Position numbers and translations under genes: made by a program. From Phycisphaerales bacterium UBA1161 (lineage in GTDB: Bacteria; Planctomycetota; Phycisphaerae; Tepidisphaerales; Tepidisphaeraceae), in the NCBI GenBank assembly GCA_002311745.1, contig DBZL01000001.1:1-10698 (forward strand): a stretch of 10,698 bases of DNA. The letters run 5' to 3'. Positions 1-7,884 of the stretch are shown here, one piece after another; the stretch's first letter is position 1, and each line of letters begins with the position of its first letter. Under the pieces are notes generated by a model. It was not told the origin of the DNA, ran no database searches, and saw only the letters and a program-made list of their open reading frames with translations.

Positions 1-285
1 GTTCCGGTGGTGAGCATGGTGGGTCAGAGGGCGGTGTCGCGGGCGGGATGGAGCCAAAGCAAGAACTTGGGTTTAGCCGAGGAGCTTGTGGGGCAAAGGC
101 CGCAGGATTTCGTGCGATTGGCCGTGGGCTTGGCGGGCGATCTGCCGCGCCTGGCGGAGTTGCGCTCAACCCTGCGTCAGCGGATGGAAAACTCGCCCCT
201 GATGGATGCCGACCGATTCGCCCGCAACGTGGAGAGCGCGTATCGGGCGATGTGGCGGCAGTGGTGTCAGACCAAGCAATCTTGA
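1..285 (+). CDS. C-terminal end of a GT41/SPINDLY-type O-GlcNAc transferase-like protein (5' truncated by window edge)
   Basis: Frame 1 is open from the first base to the TGA at 283-285, giving 94 residues. They align along their length with the C-terminus of the next gene: both have a VP-V/M-V segment, AVSRAG, DLPRLAELR, an R-x-x-SPL-x-D segment, and end in AYRAMWR-x-WCQ. This is the end of the catalytic domain of SPINDLY/OGT-type glycosyltransferases (GT41), whose family members use a UDP- or GDP-sugar to glycosylate protein Ser/Thr residues. The TPR domain and most of the active site would lie upstream of the window. The partial differs from its paralogue after AVSRAG (WSQSKNLGL instead of VSLLYNLNL), so the two are diverged duplicates. 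There is no start in the window; the internal GTG and ATG codons are not real starts. The sugar donor and target cannot be read from this piece. Confidence 0.85.
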   Translation, partial: VPVVSMVGQRAVSRAGWSQSKNLGLAEELVGQRPQDFVRLAVGLAGDLPRLAELRSTLRQRMENSPLMDADRFARNVESAYRAMWRQWCQTKQS

Positions 286-286
286 A

Positions 287-2248
287 ATGGACCCCAGCTC
301 GATCCAACAAATGTTTGACGCGGCGCTGCAGCATCAGCAGGCCGGACGTACCGAGCAGGCAGAATCGCTTTGCCGGCAGATTCTCGCCCAACAGCCCGAG
401 CATGGCGACGCCCTGCATTTACTGGGGATTTTGCAGTTCGCCTCCCAGCCCAAGCCAGCCGTTGAATTACTCCGCCGGGCCGTTGCCGTTGATCCCCGCA
501 GGTTCGATTACCACAACAATCTGGGCATTGCCCTGGCGAATTTGGGCCAGTGGGAGGCGGCCATGGTGGCTTACCGTCAGGCTTTGGGCCTGCGGCCGGA
601 TTTCGCCGATGGGTGGTTCAACCTCGGCACCGCGCTGCAAACCACCGGTCGGGCGCAGGAATCCGCCGCCGCCTTCGAGCGGGCCGCGGCGCTTCGGCCG
701 GATCACCTGGAAGCTCACACGCGCCTGGGCATCGCTTTGTCGGATATGGGCAAACGGCATGAGGCGATCGCCGCATTCCAACGAGCGCTGTCGCTGGATC
801 CGAATTGTCCGGAGGCGCTGCACAACCTGGCCAACGCGCTGCACGCCAACGGCCGCGTGGACGAGGCCATTTCGATGGTGCGTCAGGCCTTGGCTCTTCG
901 GCCGGATTTCGACCAGGCCCTGATTCTCTTGGGCAACGCGCAAAAAGACATCGGCCAACTCGATGCAGCGCTGGCCAGTAACGATCGCGCGATGCAGCTT
1001 CGGCCGGACGACGCCAGCCTGCACAGCAACCGGCTCTACACGCTGCACTTTCATCCCGATTACGACGCGGCGGCGTTATTGCGCGAGCACCTGGCGTATA
1101 ACGCCCGGCACGCGGCGGCGTTGGCCAAGTCCATCCGGTCGCATGATAACGATCCCTCCCCCGACAGACCCTTGCGCATCGGCTACGTCTCAGCCGATCT
1201 GCGCAGCCATCCGGTTGGAATGGCATTGGAGCCGCTGCTTGCCCATCACGACCATACGCAGTTTCAAATCATCTGTTTTGCCAATGCGCCGATCGAAGAT
1301 GAGGTGACGCGGCGCTTGCGCGCCTGCAGCGACCGGTGGCACTGCATCGCCGGTTGGTCCGACCAGCAGGTGGCGGAGCTGGTGCGAGGGGAAAAAATCG
1401 ACATCCTGGTGGACCTGTCCCTCCACTTGGGTCACAACCGTCTGTTGGTCTTTGCGCAAAAGCCCGCGCCCGTGCAGGTGACGTATTTGGGATATCCGAG
1501 CACGACGGGCCTGAGCACCATGGACTACCGGCTGGGCGATCCTTACATCGACCCCCCGGGCACGGAGCGGTATTATGTCGAGCAGACCATCCGCCTGCCG
1601 CGAACCTACCTCTGCTGGAAATGGAGCGGCAAAGACCTGCCGATAAGCGAACTGCCGGCGTTAAGCAACGGCTACGTCACCTTTGGCAGCTTGAATAATT
1701 TCTGCAAGGTGACGCCCGCGGTCCTGGAGACGTGGGGCAAGGTTTTGGCGGCGGTAAAAGATTCGCGTCTGATCCTGCGTTGCCCGCCGGGGCAGACGTC
1801 CGTCCGTGTCCGGCAGACCCTGGCCCAACGCGGCATCGATCCGCAGCGCATCGAGCTGTTCAGCCGATTGCCGTTGGACCAGTACGTTGCCTTGTGCAGC
1901 CGCCAGGATATCGGCCTGGACCCGTTTCCCTATCCCGGTCATACCACCAGCCTTGATTCGCTGTGGTTGGGGGTTCCGATGGTGACGCTGGCCGGCAACA
2001 CCGCGGTCAGCCGGGCGGGGGTCAGTCTTCTGTACAATCTGAATCTGCCTGAGTTGATCGCTAGGGCCCCGGACCAGTACGTGGCGATTGCCCGCGCCCT
2101 GGCGGAGGATTTGCCTCGCCTCGCCGAGCTGCGCCGTGGTTTGCGGTCGCGTTTGCAGAGCTCCCCGCTGACCGACGGCCCGGGCTTTGCCCGAGACGTG
2201 GAGGCGGCCTATCGGGCGATGTGGCGGCGATGGTGCCAGGCCCGTTAG
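287..2248 (+). CDS. TPR-repeat, SPINDLY/OGT-type (GT41) glycosyltransferase
   Basis: 653 residues. Residues 1 to about 270 are tandem tetratricopeptide repeats, about seven, with the usual 34-residue rhythm (LG-x-A-L-x-x-G, A-x-x-x-x-x-A-L-x-L-x-P). The catalytic part starts near residue 295 (RIGYVSADLRSHPVG). It includes DLSLHLGHNR at 376-385, where H380 aligns with the His of the common DLAGHTAGNR loop, then KPAPVQVTYLGYPSTTGL, YVTFGSLNNFCKVTP, and a nucleotide-sugar-binding GHTTSLDSLWLGVPMVT segment around H552. The protein is probably cytoplasmic: I see no signal peptide or membrane segment. The ATG at 287 is chosen because the TPR array starts right after it; an in-frame upstream start at 206 would overlap the previous gene. 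The stop of that gene and this ATG are one base apart (TGAAATGG), suggesting translational coupling. Family members glycosylate proteins; donor and substrates are unknown here. Confidence 0.92.
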   Translation: MDPSSIQQMFDAALQHQQAGRTEQAESLCRQILAQQPEHGDALHLLGILQFASQPKPAVELLRRAVAVDPRRFDYHNNLGIALANLGQWEAAMVAYRQALGLRPDFADGWFNLGTALQTTGRAQESAAAFERAAALRPDHLEAHTRLGIALSDMGKRHEAIAAFQRALSLDPNCPEALHNLANALHANGRVDEAISMVRQALALRPDFDQALILLGNAQKDIGQLDAALASNDRAMQLRPDDASLHSNRLYTLHFHPDYDAAALLREHLAYNARHAAALAKSIRSHDNDPSPDRPLRIGYVSADLRSHPVGMALEPLLAHHDHTQFQIICFANAPIEDEVTRRLRACSDRWHCIAGWSDQQVAELVRGEKIDILVDLSLHLGHNRLLVFAQKPAPVQVTYLGYPSTTGLSTMDYRLGDPYIDPPGTERYYVEQTIRLPRTYLCWKWSGKDLPISELPALSNGYVTFGSLNNFCKVTPAVLETWGKVLAAVKDSRLILRCPPGQTSVRVRQTLAQRGIDPQRIELFSRLPLDQYVALCSRQDIGLDPFPYPGHTTSLDSLWLGVPMVTLAGNTAVSRAGVSLLYNLNLPELIARAPDQYVAIARALAEDLPRLAELRRGLRSRLQSSPLTDGPGFARDVEAAYRAMWRRWCQAR

Positions 2249-2408
2249 AGAACTTGTCCACTACTTGGCGCGGAATCTGGTGGATAAATTGGAGGCGCGA
2301 CAAGCCTTAACTGGACCGTAAAAAAATCTTCACTAACCTAACTGCCGTTCGAGGCAATTGTTAAAGCCGGGCGGTGGTCCGATGACCCCATATTTAGTAA
2401 AGTTTTCT
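2249..2408. other. Intergenic gap between the glycosyltransferase gene and the dcd promoter
   Basis: No plausible gene is seen. Only a weak hairpin is visible (TGCC-gttcga-GGCA near 2342) and there is no convincing rho-independent terminator for the upstream gene. Confidence 0.4.
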
Positions 2409-2436
2409 TTGACCAACCCCAGATGTTGTGTATATT
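2409..2436 (+). promoter_or_regulatory. Sigma70-like promoter for dcd (and perhaps nrdJ)
   Basis: The -35 is TTGACC at 2409-2414 and the -10 is TATATT at 2431-2436, with a 16-base spacer. Transcription would start near 2443, giving a leader of about 180 bases before dcd. It is the best promoter match in this gap and has the right orientation. Confidence 0.6.
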
Positions 2437-2547
2437 GGCGGAATCCCGATTGCGGGGCGATTGGCTCAGAAAAGTGCCTCCGATGTGCGGTTTTGGGCGC
2501 TATGCCGTGTGCAGTTCACCTCGCCTGGGAGAGCCAGACACGTCGTT

Positions 2548-2613
2548 AGGAGGATGACGTACCGACGCCGTACGATTGGGTCGGCGTACGGGGTTTGTTT
2601 GCGCCGTTGGGAG
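2548..2613 (+). promoter_or_regulatory. dcd leader: extra AGGAGG-ATG, 7-bp hairpin and ribosome binding site
   Basis: AGGAGG at 2548-2553 abuts an ATG at 2554 that is in frame with dcd and open into it. Zero spacing makes it a poor start. CCGTACG at 2568-2574 pairs with CGTACGG at 2585-2591 around a 10-base loop; a competing 5-bp stem pairs CCGAC at 2562-2566 with GTCGG at 2580-2584. The likely working ribosome binding site is GGGAG at 2609-2613, nine bases before the ATG at 2623. Whether the structures regulate dcd is an inference. Confidence 0.4.
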
Positions 2614-2622
2614 TACAAAATC

Positions 2623-3183
2623 ATGGGTATCCTCTGCGACACACAAATCCGTGAATTGATCACCATCGAGCCGTTCGAGGAGAACGTAAAACGCCCGGGG
2701 AAAATCAGCTACGGCGTTTCCAGCTACGGGTACGATCTCCGCGTCGGCTCGGTCTTCAAGATCTTCACCAACGTCAACTCCGAGATCGTCGACCCGAAGA
2801 AATTCTCCGAGCGGAGCTTCGTGACCGTCGACGTGGATGAGACTCGGCAGGACCACGTGCTGATCCCGCCCAACAGTTTTGCCCTGTGCGAAACGGTGGA
2901 AGTCATCTCCATGCCGCGGGAATATATGGCGATCTGCGTGGGCAAGAGCACGTATGCCCGCTGCGGGATCATCGTGAACGTGACGCCGATCGAGCCGGAA
3001 TGGCGTGGGCGGATCACGCTGGAGATCAGCAACACCACGCCGCTGCCGGCCAAGATTTACGCCAACGAGGGAATCGCCCAGCTCATTTTCCTCAAGGGCG
3101 AGAGGGTCTGTTCCAAGAGTTACGCCGACAAGGGCGGAAGATACCAGGACCAAAAAGGTTTGACGTTACCCAAAGTGGATTAG
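2623..3183 (+). CDS. dcd: dCTP deaminase
   Basis: 186 residues, close to the usual 185-195. It belongs to the dCTP deaminase/dUTPase trimeric fold: it deaminates dCTP to dUTP and ammonia in the cytoplasm, feeding dUMP and then dTMP synthesis. Visible family signatures are the N-terminal [19 protein letters not shown] near residue 30, GKSTYARCG with K108, S109 and R113 (nucleotide phosphate binding region), and GRITLEISN with E134, matching the catalytic Glu of the E. coli enzyme. The C-terminal tail ([14 protein letters not shown]) is the usual nucleotide-closing segment. The ATG at 2623 is chosen because family members start with M-x-L-x-D and GGGAG lies nine bases upstream; the frame stays open further 5' without homology-like sequence. 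It lies 86 bases before nrdJ on the same strand, so the two deoxynucleotide genes may be cotranscribed. I cannot exclude the bifunctional dCTP deaminase/dUTPase type from sequence alone. Confidence 0.95.
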   Translation: MGILCDTQIRELITIEPFEENVKRPGKISYGVSSYGYDLRVGSVFKIFTNVNSEIVDPKKFSERSFVTVDVDETRQDHVLIPPNSFALCETVEVISMPREYMAICVGKSTYARCGIIVNVTPIEPEWRGRITLEISNTTPLPAKIYANEGIAQLIFLKGERVCSKSYADKGGRYQDQKGLTLPKVD

Positions 3184-3186
3184 CAG

Positions 3187-3205
3187 CTTCGGCTCGATGC
3201 CGAAG
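3187..3205 (+). promoter_or_regulatory. Perfect 7-bp hairpin in the dcd-nrdJ gap
   Basis: CTTCGGC (3187-3193), loop TCGAT, GCCGAAG (3199-3205), four bases after the dcd stop. The following bases (TTGTCTCC) are only weakly T-rich, so it may be a weak terminator/attenuator or an RNA-processing or stability element between cotranscribed genes. No cobalamin riboswitch fits in this 86-base gap. Confidence 0.45.
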
Positions 3206-3252
3206 TTGTCTCCATGCGCTTGTTGCTTTTGTCGTTTTGCGGGAATGATTTT

Positions 3253-3260
3253 GGGAAGGG
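3253..3260 (+). promoter_or_regulatory. Ribosome binding site of nrdJ
   Basis: Purine-rich GGGAAGGG nine bases before the ATG at 3270 supports that start. Confidence 0.55.
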
Positions 3261-3269
3261 ATTCGAATC

Positions 3270-6200
3270 ATGAAAATCACACGCCGATTCACGAAGGCCG
3301 GCCAGGATGCCTTGGCCAGCGTGGAATACGAAAAGCGAACGAGCCGAATCACCAATCCGGACGGCTCGGTTGTCTTCGAGATGAACGATGCGGAGATTCC
3401 CAAGAACTGGTCGCAGCTGGCGACCGACATCATGGTCAGCAAGTATTTCCGCAAGGCTGGCGTGCCGCAAAAAGACGAGAGCGGCAATCCTATCCGTGAC
3501 GGCGACGGCAACGTCGTCACCGGCCCGGAGCGCTCGGCCAAGGAAGTGGTCCATCGTCTGGCCGGGTGCTGGCGGTGGTGGGGTGAAAAGCACGGCTACT
3601 TCGACACGGCCGAGGATGCCCAGGCGTTTAACGACGAACTGGCGTACATGCTGCTGCACCAGATGTGCGCGCCCAACAGCCCGCAGTGGTTCAATACGGG
3701 GCTGAACTGGGCCTACGGCATCACCGGGCCGGCGCAGGGGCATTTTTATTGCGATCCGCGCAGTGGGGAATTGCTCAAGAGCAAGGACGCCTACAGCCAT
3801 CCGCAGCCGCACGCGTGTTTCATCCAGTCGATCACGGACGACCTGGTGAACCCCGGCGGGATCATGGATTTGTGGACGCGCGAGGCGCGGCTGTTCAAGT
3901 ACGGCAGCGGAACGGGAACCAATTTTTCGCGCTTGCGCGGCGAAAACGAGCCGCTGTCGGGCGGGGGAAAATCGTCCGGCCTGATGAGCTTTTTGAAAAT
4001 CGGCGACCGTGCGGCCGGGGCGATCAAGTCCGGCGGCACCACGCGGCGGGCGGCCAAGATGGTCTGCCTCAACCTGGATCATCCCGACATCGAGCCGTTC
4101 ATCAACTGGAAGGTGCGCGAGGAGTTGAAGGTCGCGGCAATGGCCGAGGGGATCAAGCGTCTGCCCAAGGAGCAGCGCGAGCTGGCCGCGAGGCTGGGGC
4201 TGAAGCTGGATTACGATTTCAACGGCGAAGGCTACCTGACCGTCAGCGGGCAAAATTCCAACAATTCCGTCCGCATCCCCAACCGATTTTTCAAGGCGGT
4301 GGACGAAGACGGCGTGTGGAATTTGACCTGGCGGACCACCGGCAAGGTGGCCAAGGCGCTCAAGGCGCGCGACCTATGGGACCAGATTGCGTTTGCGGCC
4401 TGGCGCTGCGCCGACCCGGGCGTGCAGTACGAGGACACGATCAACCAGTGGCACACCTGCCCCAAGAGCGGGCGGATCAACGCGTCCAACCCGTGCGTCA
4501 CCGGCGACACGCGCGTGCTGACGCCCGGCGGAATCTGGCGGCGCATCGACCAGATGATCCACCTGCCCAGCCGCGTGGTCACCAATCTCGACGGCCAGGC
4601 GATCCACGCCACCGAAGGCTCGTTCCCCACCGGCACGCGCGAGGTGTACGAGCTGCGCACGGCCGGCGGGTACTCGCTGAAACTCACCGCCGATCACCTG
4701 GTTTGGACGCGGCGCCGAGGCTGGGTGGCGGCGGCCGACCTGAGCGCCGACGACGAAGTGAAGCTTCCCAACCAACCGGCGGCGGTGAGCGAGATCGGCC
4801 AGCCGCAGGATGAGCGGTTCTTCCAGCTTTTGGGTCTGTTTTTCTCCCGCGCCAACGCCGCCGCCGCGGCCGGCCGCGACGTCCTGCGCTTGGACGCCTG
4901 TTTGAGCGAAAGCGAACTGATCGCGCCCCTGGCGCGTTACATCGCTCAGACCTGGTGCGGCCGAATGTACGATGATGATTACGTCGATCAGTTGATGATC
5001 GACGACGCTGCCGCCGACGCGGATGAGATCCTCGCGTTCGAATCCGCCTCGGGCGGGACGGCGACGGCGACCAACCGCCGGCTGCTCAGCCGGCTCAAGG
5101 CCTACGTGCGCTATGAAACCGGCGAGCGGCGCCTGGGCGATGACGCGTTCACCGCCGGCCTGGCGGCACAGCGGCATTTGCTGGCGGCCCTGTTCACCGC
5201 GGATGCGATCTTCGCCGCCGGCACCCTCGAGCTGAAGAGCGACAGCCTGGGCCTTTTGCAGGATGTGCAATTGATCCTCCTGGGCTTCGGCGTGCAAAGC
5301 GCCGTCAGCCAGGCGGAGGGTGCGGCCAGTCTGCAACTCGATCGAGGCAGCCTGGGGGGCTTTGCGCGCTACATCGGCCTGTTGCCGGGCCGAAAAATGC
5401 GCCAGCTTTCCAGCCTCGCCGGCGCCGCCGTCGCCCTGCCGCAGATGGCGGCAAACTTCGACCGCGTCGCCGCCGTCACCAGCATTGGCCGCCAGCAGGT
5501 CTTCGACCTGACCGAGCCGCTCACGCAGTCGTTCGTCGCCAACGGCCTGACGGTGCACAACTGCTCCGAATACATGTTCCTGGACGACACCGCCTGCAAC
5601 CTGGCATCCCTGAACGTACTGACGTTCTTCGATCCGGAAACGCGGCGATTCGACATTGAGGGCTACCGCCACGCCATTCGCTTGTGGACGATCGTGCTGG
5701 AGATCAGCGTGCTGATGGCCAGCTTCCCCTCCGAGGAAATCGCCCGCCGCAGCTACCGCTACCGCACGCTGGGGCTGGGTTACGCGAATTTAGGCGCGAT
5801 GCTCATGCAGGCGGGAATCGCGTACGACAGCGACAAGGGCCGGGCGATCTGCGCGGCCCTATCGGCCATCCTCACCGGCGAAAGTTACGCCGCCAGCGCG
5901 GAAATGGCCCGCGAGCTTGGCGCGTTCCCCGGCTACGAGGAGAACCGCGCCGATATGCTGAGAGTGATCCGCAACCATCGCCGCGCCGCCTACGACATCG
6001 CCGGCAACGCCGCGGCCAAGAAGGCCCTGGGCGATTACGAGCAGCTCGAGATCAAACCCGTCGGACTGGATGGGTCGCGATTTGCCGAGAACGACCCGCT
6101 GGCGTCACTGCGCCTCTTGCGCGCGGCCCAGGAATGCTGGGACCGGGCGCTGGCTCTGGGCGAGCGGCACGGCTACCGCAACGCGCAAACCACGGTCATC

Positions 6201-7853
6201 GCGCCCACCGGCACCATCGGCCTGCTCATGGATTGCGACACCACGGGCGTCGAGCCGGATTTTGCCCTGGTCAAGTTCAAGAAGCTGTCCGGCGGCGGGC
6301 ATTTCAAGATCGCCAACCAGTCCCTGCGCCCGGCGCTGCTCAACCTCGGCTACTCCGCGGATCAAATCCACGACATCCTCCAATACGTCATGGGCACGCT
6401 GTCCCTGCAGGATGCGCCGCACGTCAACTACCACGCCCTGCGCCAGCTTGGCTTCAACGACGAGGAGCTGGACAAGATCGAGGAGTCGCTGCCGAGTCAA
6501 TTCGACATCAGCTTCGCCTTCAGCCCCTGGTCCGTGGGTCGGGACACGCTGCGGCGGCTGAACATCGCCGAATCCACCTGGCAGGCGCCGGGATTCAATC
6601 TCCTTCAACACCTGGGCTTCAGCAAAAAGCAGATCGCCGAGGCCAACGACGTCATCGCCGGACGCGGCACCGTCGAGGGCGCGCCGCACCTGCGACCCGA
6701 GCACTATCCGGTGTTCGATTGCGCCAACCGCTGCGGCCGGCACGGCCAGCGATTCATCCTCGTCGAAGGACACATCCGCATGATGGCCGCGGCCCAGCCG
6801 TTCATCACCGGCGCCATCTCCAAGACGATCAACCTGCCCAACGAGGCCACCGTCGAGGACATCCAGAACAGCTATTACCTGAGCTGGAAACTGGGCCTCA
6901 AGGCCAACGCCCTGTACCGCGACGGGTCGAAATTGAGCCAGCCGCTCAACGTCACGAGCGGCCAGGATTTGGAAGAGGCCGAGGAAGATGATGAGGAAAA
7001 CGTGGCGGCGGCCCGCGAGGAGGTCGCCCAGGAAGTGGTCAGCGCCGCCAGCGCCTTGTTCGGCGGCAAGGCCACCACCAGCGACAACCTCGCTCCGGCC
7101 CACACGCACGTGGTGGAAAAAATCGTCGAGCGGATCGTCGAGCGGCCCCTGCGCCGCCGACTGCCCGACACCCGCAACGCTAAGACCCACAAGTTCGACG
7201 TCGGCGGCCACGAAGGCTACGTCACCGTCGGCCTGTACAGCGACGGGGCCCCGGGTGAAATCTTCATCCGCATGGCCAAAGAAGGCAGCACCATCGGCGG
7301 ACTGATGGACACCATCGCCACGCTGGTATCCGTCAGCCTGCAATACGGCGTGCCGGTTGAGTCGCTGGTGCGGAAGTTCGAGCACGTGCGTTTCGAGCCG
7401 GCCGGCCTGACCCACAATCCGGAAATCCCCTTCGCCAAGAGCCTGGTGGATTACATTTTCCGCTGGCTGGCGATGGAGTTCGTGCACGGCTATCGCGCCG
7501 CCAACGCCCCCAAGCGCGAGCGCCCGGCCGCCGAAGCGGAAGCTGGCCAGCAGCCGGGCAAGGAAGAGGAGCCGGCCGACAAGGACGGCAACGGCCACGG
7601 CCCGCGCATTGAGCCGGACACCGCCCGGCCGTTTCCATATAGCGAGCAGGAGCTGAAAGCCGCCGCCAATCTCGCGGCCGATCCGGCCGCTGCGCCCAAC
7701 CTGCGTTTAGCGATTGTGACCGATCCCCTGAGCCGCCAGAGTTCCGAGATGCAAGCGGACGCTCCTGCCTGCGACGTTTGCGGCGCCATCACCGTCCGCA
7801 GCGGCACCTGCTATAAGTGCCTCAACTGCGGAAATTCGATGGGATGTAGCTGA
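3270..7853 (+). CDS. nrdJ: Adenosylcobalamin-dependent (class II) ribonucleotide reductase, with intein
   Basis: The 1527-residue precursor has 1171 residues after removal of the intein (409-764), usual for the large B12-dependent type. The enzyme reduces ribonucleotides to deoxyribonucleotides using a radical generated by adenosylcobalamin. The N-terminus (KITRRFTKAGQD) is typical, without an ATP cone. Then come PNSPQWFNTGLNW; HACFIQS with C183 (redox partner); GSGTGTNFSRLRGE; NASNP (404-408); CSEYMFLDDTAC with radical C765, E767 and redox C776 (11 apart, as in Thermotoga NrdJ); and APTGTI at 978-983. An acidic linker follows near 1230-1250, then a TSCPD-type domain from about 1296 to 1405, a charged linker, and a Cys-rich tail (C1501, C1504, C1514, C1517, C1520, C1526), the family's metal-binding/redox-shuttle end. 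All key residues are present, so the spliced enzyme should work. The start is supported by a GGGAAGGG site and N-terminal homology. The gene pairs with upstream dcd. Confidence 0.96.
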   Translation: MKITRRFTKAGQDALASVEYEKRTSRITNPDGSVVFEMNDAEIPKNWSQLATDIMVSKYFRKAGVPQKDESGNPIRDGDGNVVTGPERSAKEVVHRLAGCWRWWGEKHGYFDTAEDAQAFNDELAYMLLHQMCAPNSPQWFNTGLNWAYGITGPAQGHFYCDPRSGELLKSKDAYSHPQPHACFIQSITDDLVNPGGIMDLWTREARLFKYGSGTGTNFSRLRGENEPLSGGGKSSGLMSFLKIGDRAAGAIKSGGTTRRAAKMVCLNLDHPDIEPFINWKVREELKVAAMAEGIKRLPKEQRELAARLGLKLDYDFNGEGYLTVSGQNSNNSVRIPNRFFKAVDEDGVWNLTWRTTGKVAKALKARDLWDQIAFAAWRCADPGVQYEDTINQWHTCPKSGRINASNPCVTGDTRVLTPGGIWRRIDQMIHLPSRVVTNLDGQAIHATEGSFPTGTREVYELRTAGGYSLKLTADHLVWTRRRGWVAAADLSADDEVKLPNQPAAVSEIGQPQDERFFQLLGLFFSRANAAAAAGRDVLRLDACLSESELIAPLARYIAQTWCGRMYDDDYVDQLMIDDAAADADEILAFESASGGTATATNRRLLSRLKAYVRYETGERRLGDDAFTAGLAAQRHLLAALFTADAIFAAGTLELKSDSLGLLQDVQLILLGFGVQSAVSQAEGAASLQLDRGSLGGFARYIGLLPGRKMRQLSSLAGAAVALPQMAANFDRVAAVTSIGRQQVFDLTEPLTQSFVANGLTVHNCSEYMFLDDTACNLASLNVLTFFDPETRRFDIEGYRHAIRLWTIVLEISVLMASFPSEEIARRSYRYRTLGLGYANLGAMLMQAGIAYDSDKGRAICAALSAILTGESYAASAEMARELGAFPGYEENRADMLRVIRNHRRAAYDIAGNAAAKKALGDYEQLEIKPVGLDGSRFAENDPLASLRLLRAAQECWDRALALGERHGYRNAQTTVIAPTGTIGLLMDCDTTGVEPDFALVKFKKLSGGGHFKIANQSLRPALLNLGYSADQIHDILQYVMGTLSLQDAPHVNYHALRQLGFNDEELDKIEESLPSQFDISFAFSPWSVGRDTLRRLNIAESTWQAPGFNLLQHLGFSKKQIAEANDVIAGRGTVEGAPHLRPEHYPVFDCANRCGRHGQRFILVEGHIRMMAAAQPFITGAISKTINLPNEATVEDIQNSYYLSWKLGLKANALYRDGSKLSQPLNVTSGQDLEEAEEDDEENVAAAREEVAQEVVSAASALFGGKATTSDNLAPAHTHVVEKIVERIVERPLRRRLPDTRNAKTHKFDVGGHEGYVTVGLYSDGAPGEIFIRMAKEGSTIGGLMDTIATLVSVSLQYGVPVESLVRKFEHVRFEPAGLTHNPEIPFAKSLVDYIFRWLAMEFVHGYRAANAPKRERPAAEAEAGQQPGKEEEPADKDGNGHGPRIEPDTARPFPYSEQELKAAANLAADPAAAPNLRLAIVTDPLSRQSSEMQADAPACDVCGAITVRSGTCYKCLNCGNSMGCS
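4494..5561 (+). other. Intein (356 residues) in NrdJ, inserted at NP|CSEY
   Basis: An in-frame protein intron splits the extein sequence SNP|CSEY. Splicing features: Cys1 at 4494 in CVTGDTRVLTPGG (block A); LTADHLVWT with T65 and H68 of the intein (block B TxxH); a VFDLTEPLTQSFVANG stretch (block F); and VHN ending at 5561, followed by Cys+1 at 5562 (block G). The middle is a LAGLIDADG-type endonuclease-like region. Motif 1 is LLGLFFSRA (4827-4853, intein residues 112-120), with Arg where the catalytic Asp should be. Motif 2 is LLAALFTADA (from 5178), which keeps the Asp (intein residue 237) and is followed by the LELKSDSLGLLQDVQLILLGFG stretch typical of such domains. Splicing looks competent; the endonuclease is probably inactive. 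Block F has Gln (intein residue 345) where His is usual. Base composition resembles the host gene, suggesting long residence. Splicing must occur for NrdJ to be active, because it separates N407 from C765 and E767. Confidence 0.93.
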
Positions 7854-7882
7854 AACCTCGCATGTGCATGCGAGGTTTCAGC
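7849..7882 (+). terminator. 16-bp perfect hairpin containing the nrdJ stop codon
   Basis: GCTGAAACCTCGCATG (7849-7864) pairs without mismatch with CATGCGAGGTTTCAGC (7867-7882). The left arm includes the last Ser codon's end and the TGA stop. It is a very stable 3' structure for the nrdJ transcript. There is no clear T-run, so it may work as an mRNA end-protecting element or a factor-assisted terminator. Confidence 0.6.
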
Positions 7883-7884
7883 AA

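Noticed and set aside
206..286. Upstream in-frame start of the second glycosyltransferase
   Set aside because: It would overlap the end of the previous gene by 80 bases and adds sequence without TPR character; the ATG at 287 fits better.
48..923. Plus-strand open frame of 291 codons overlapping the glycosyltransferase
   Set aside because: Out of frame with a convincing TPR array; Arg/Pro/Trp-rich translation typical of a frame shadow.
2428..2622. 65-residue N-terminal extension of dcd
   Set aside because: Basic, non-family sequence; Dcd proteins begin near M2623 and the predicted promoter lies inside the start of this extension.
6105..7598. Long minus-strand open frame of 497 codons opposite nrdJ (also 3180-4253 and 4374-5672)
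   Set aside because: These are antisense shadows of a high-G+C gene; the translations are low-complexity and resemble no family, while the plus strand is clearly NrdJ.
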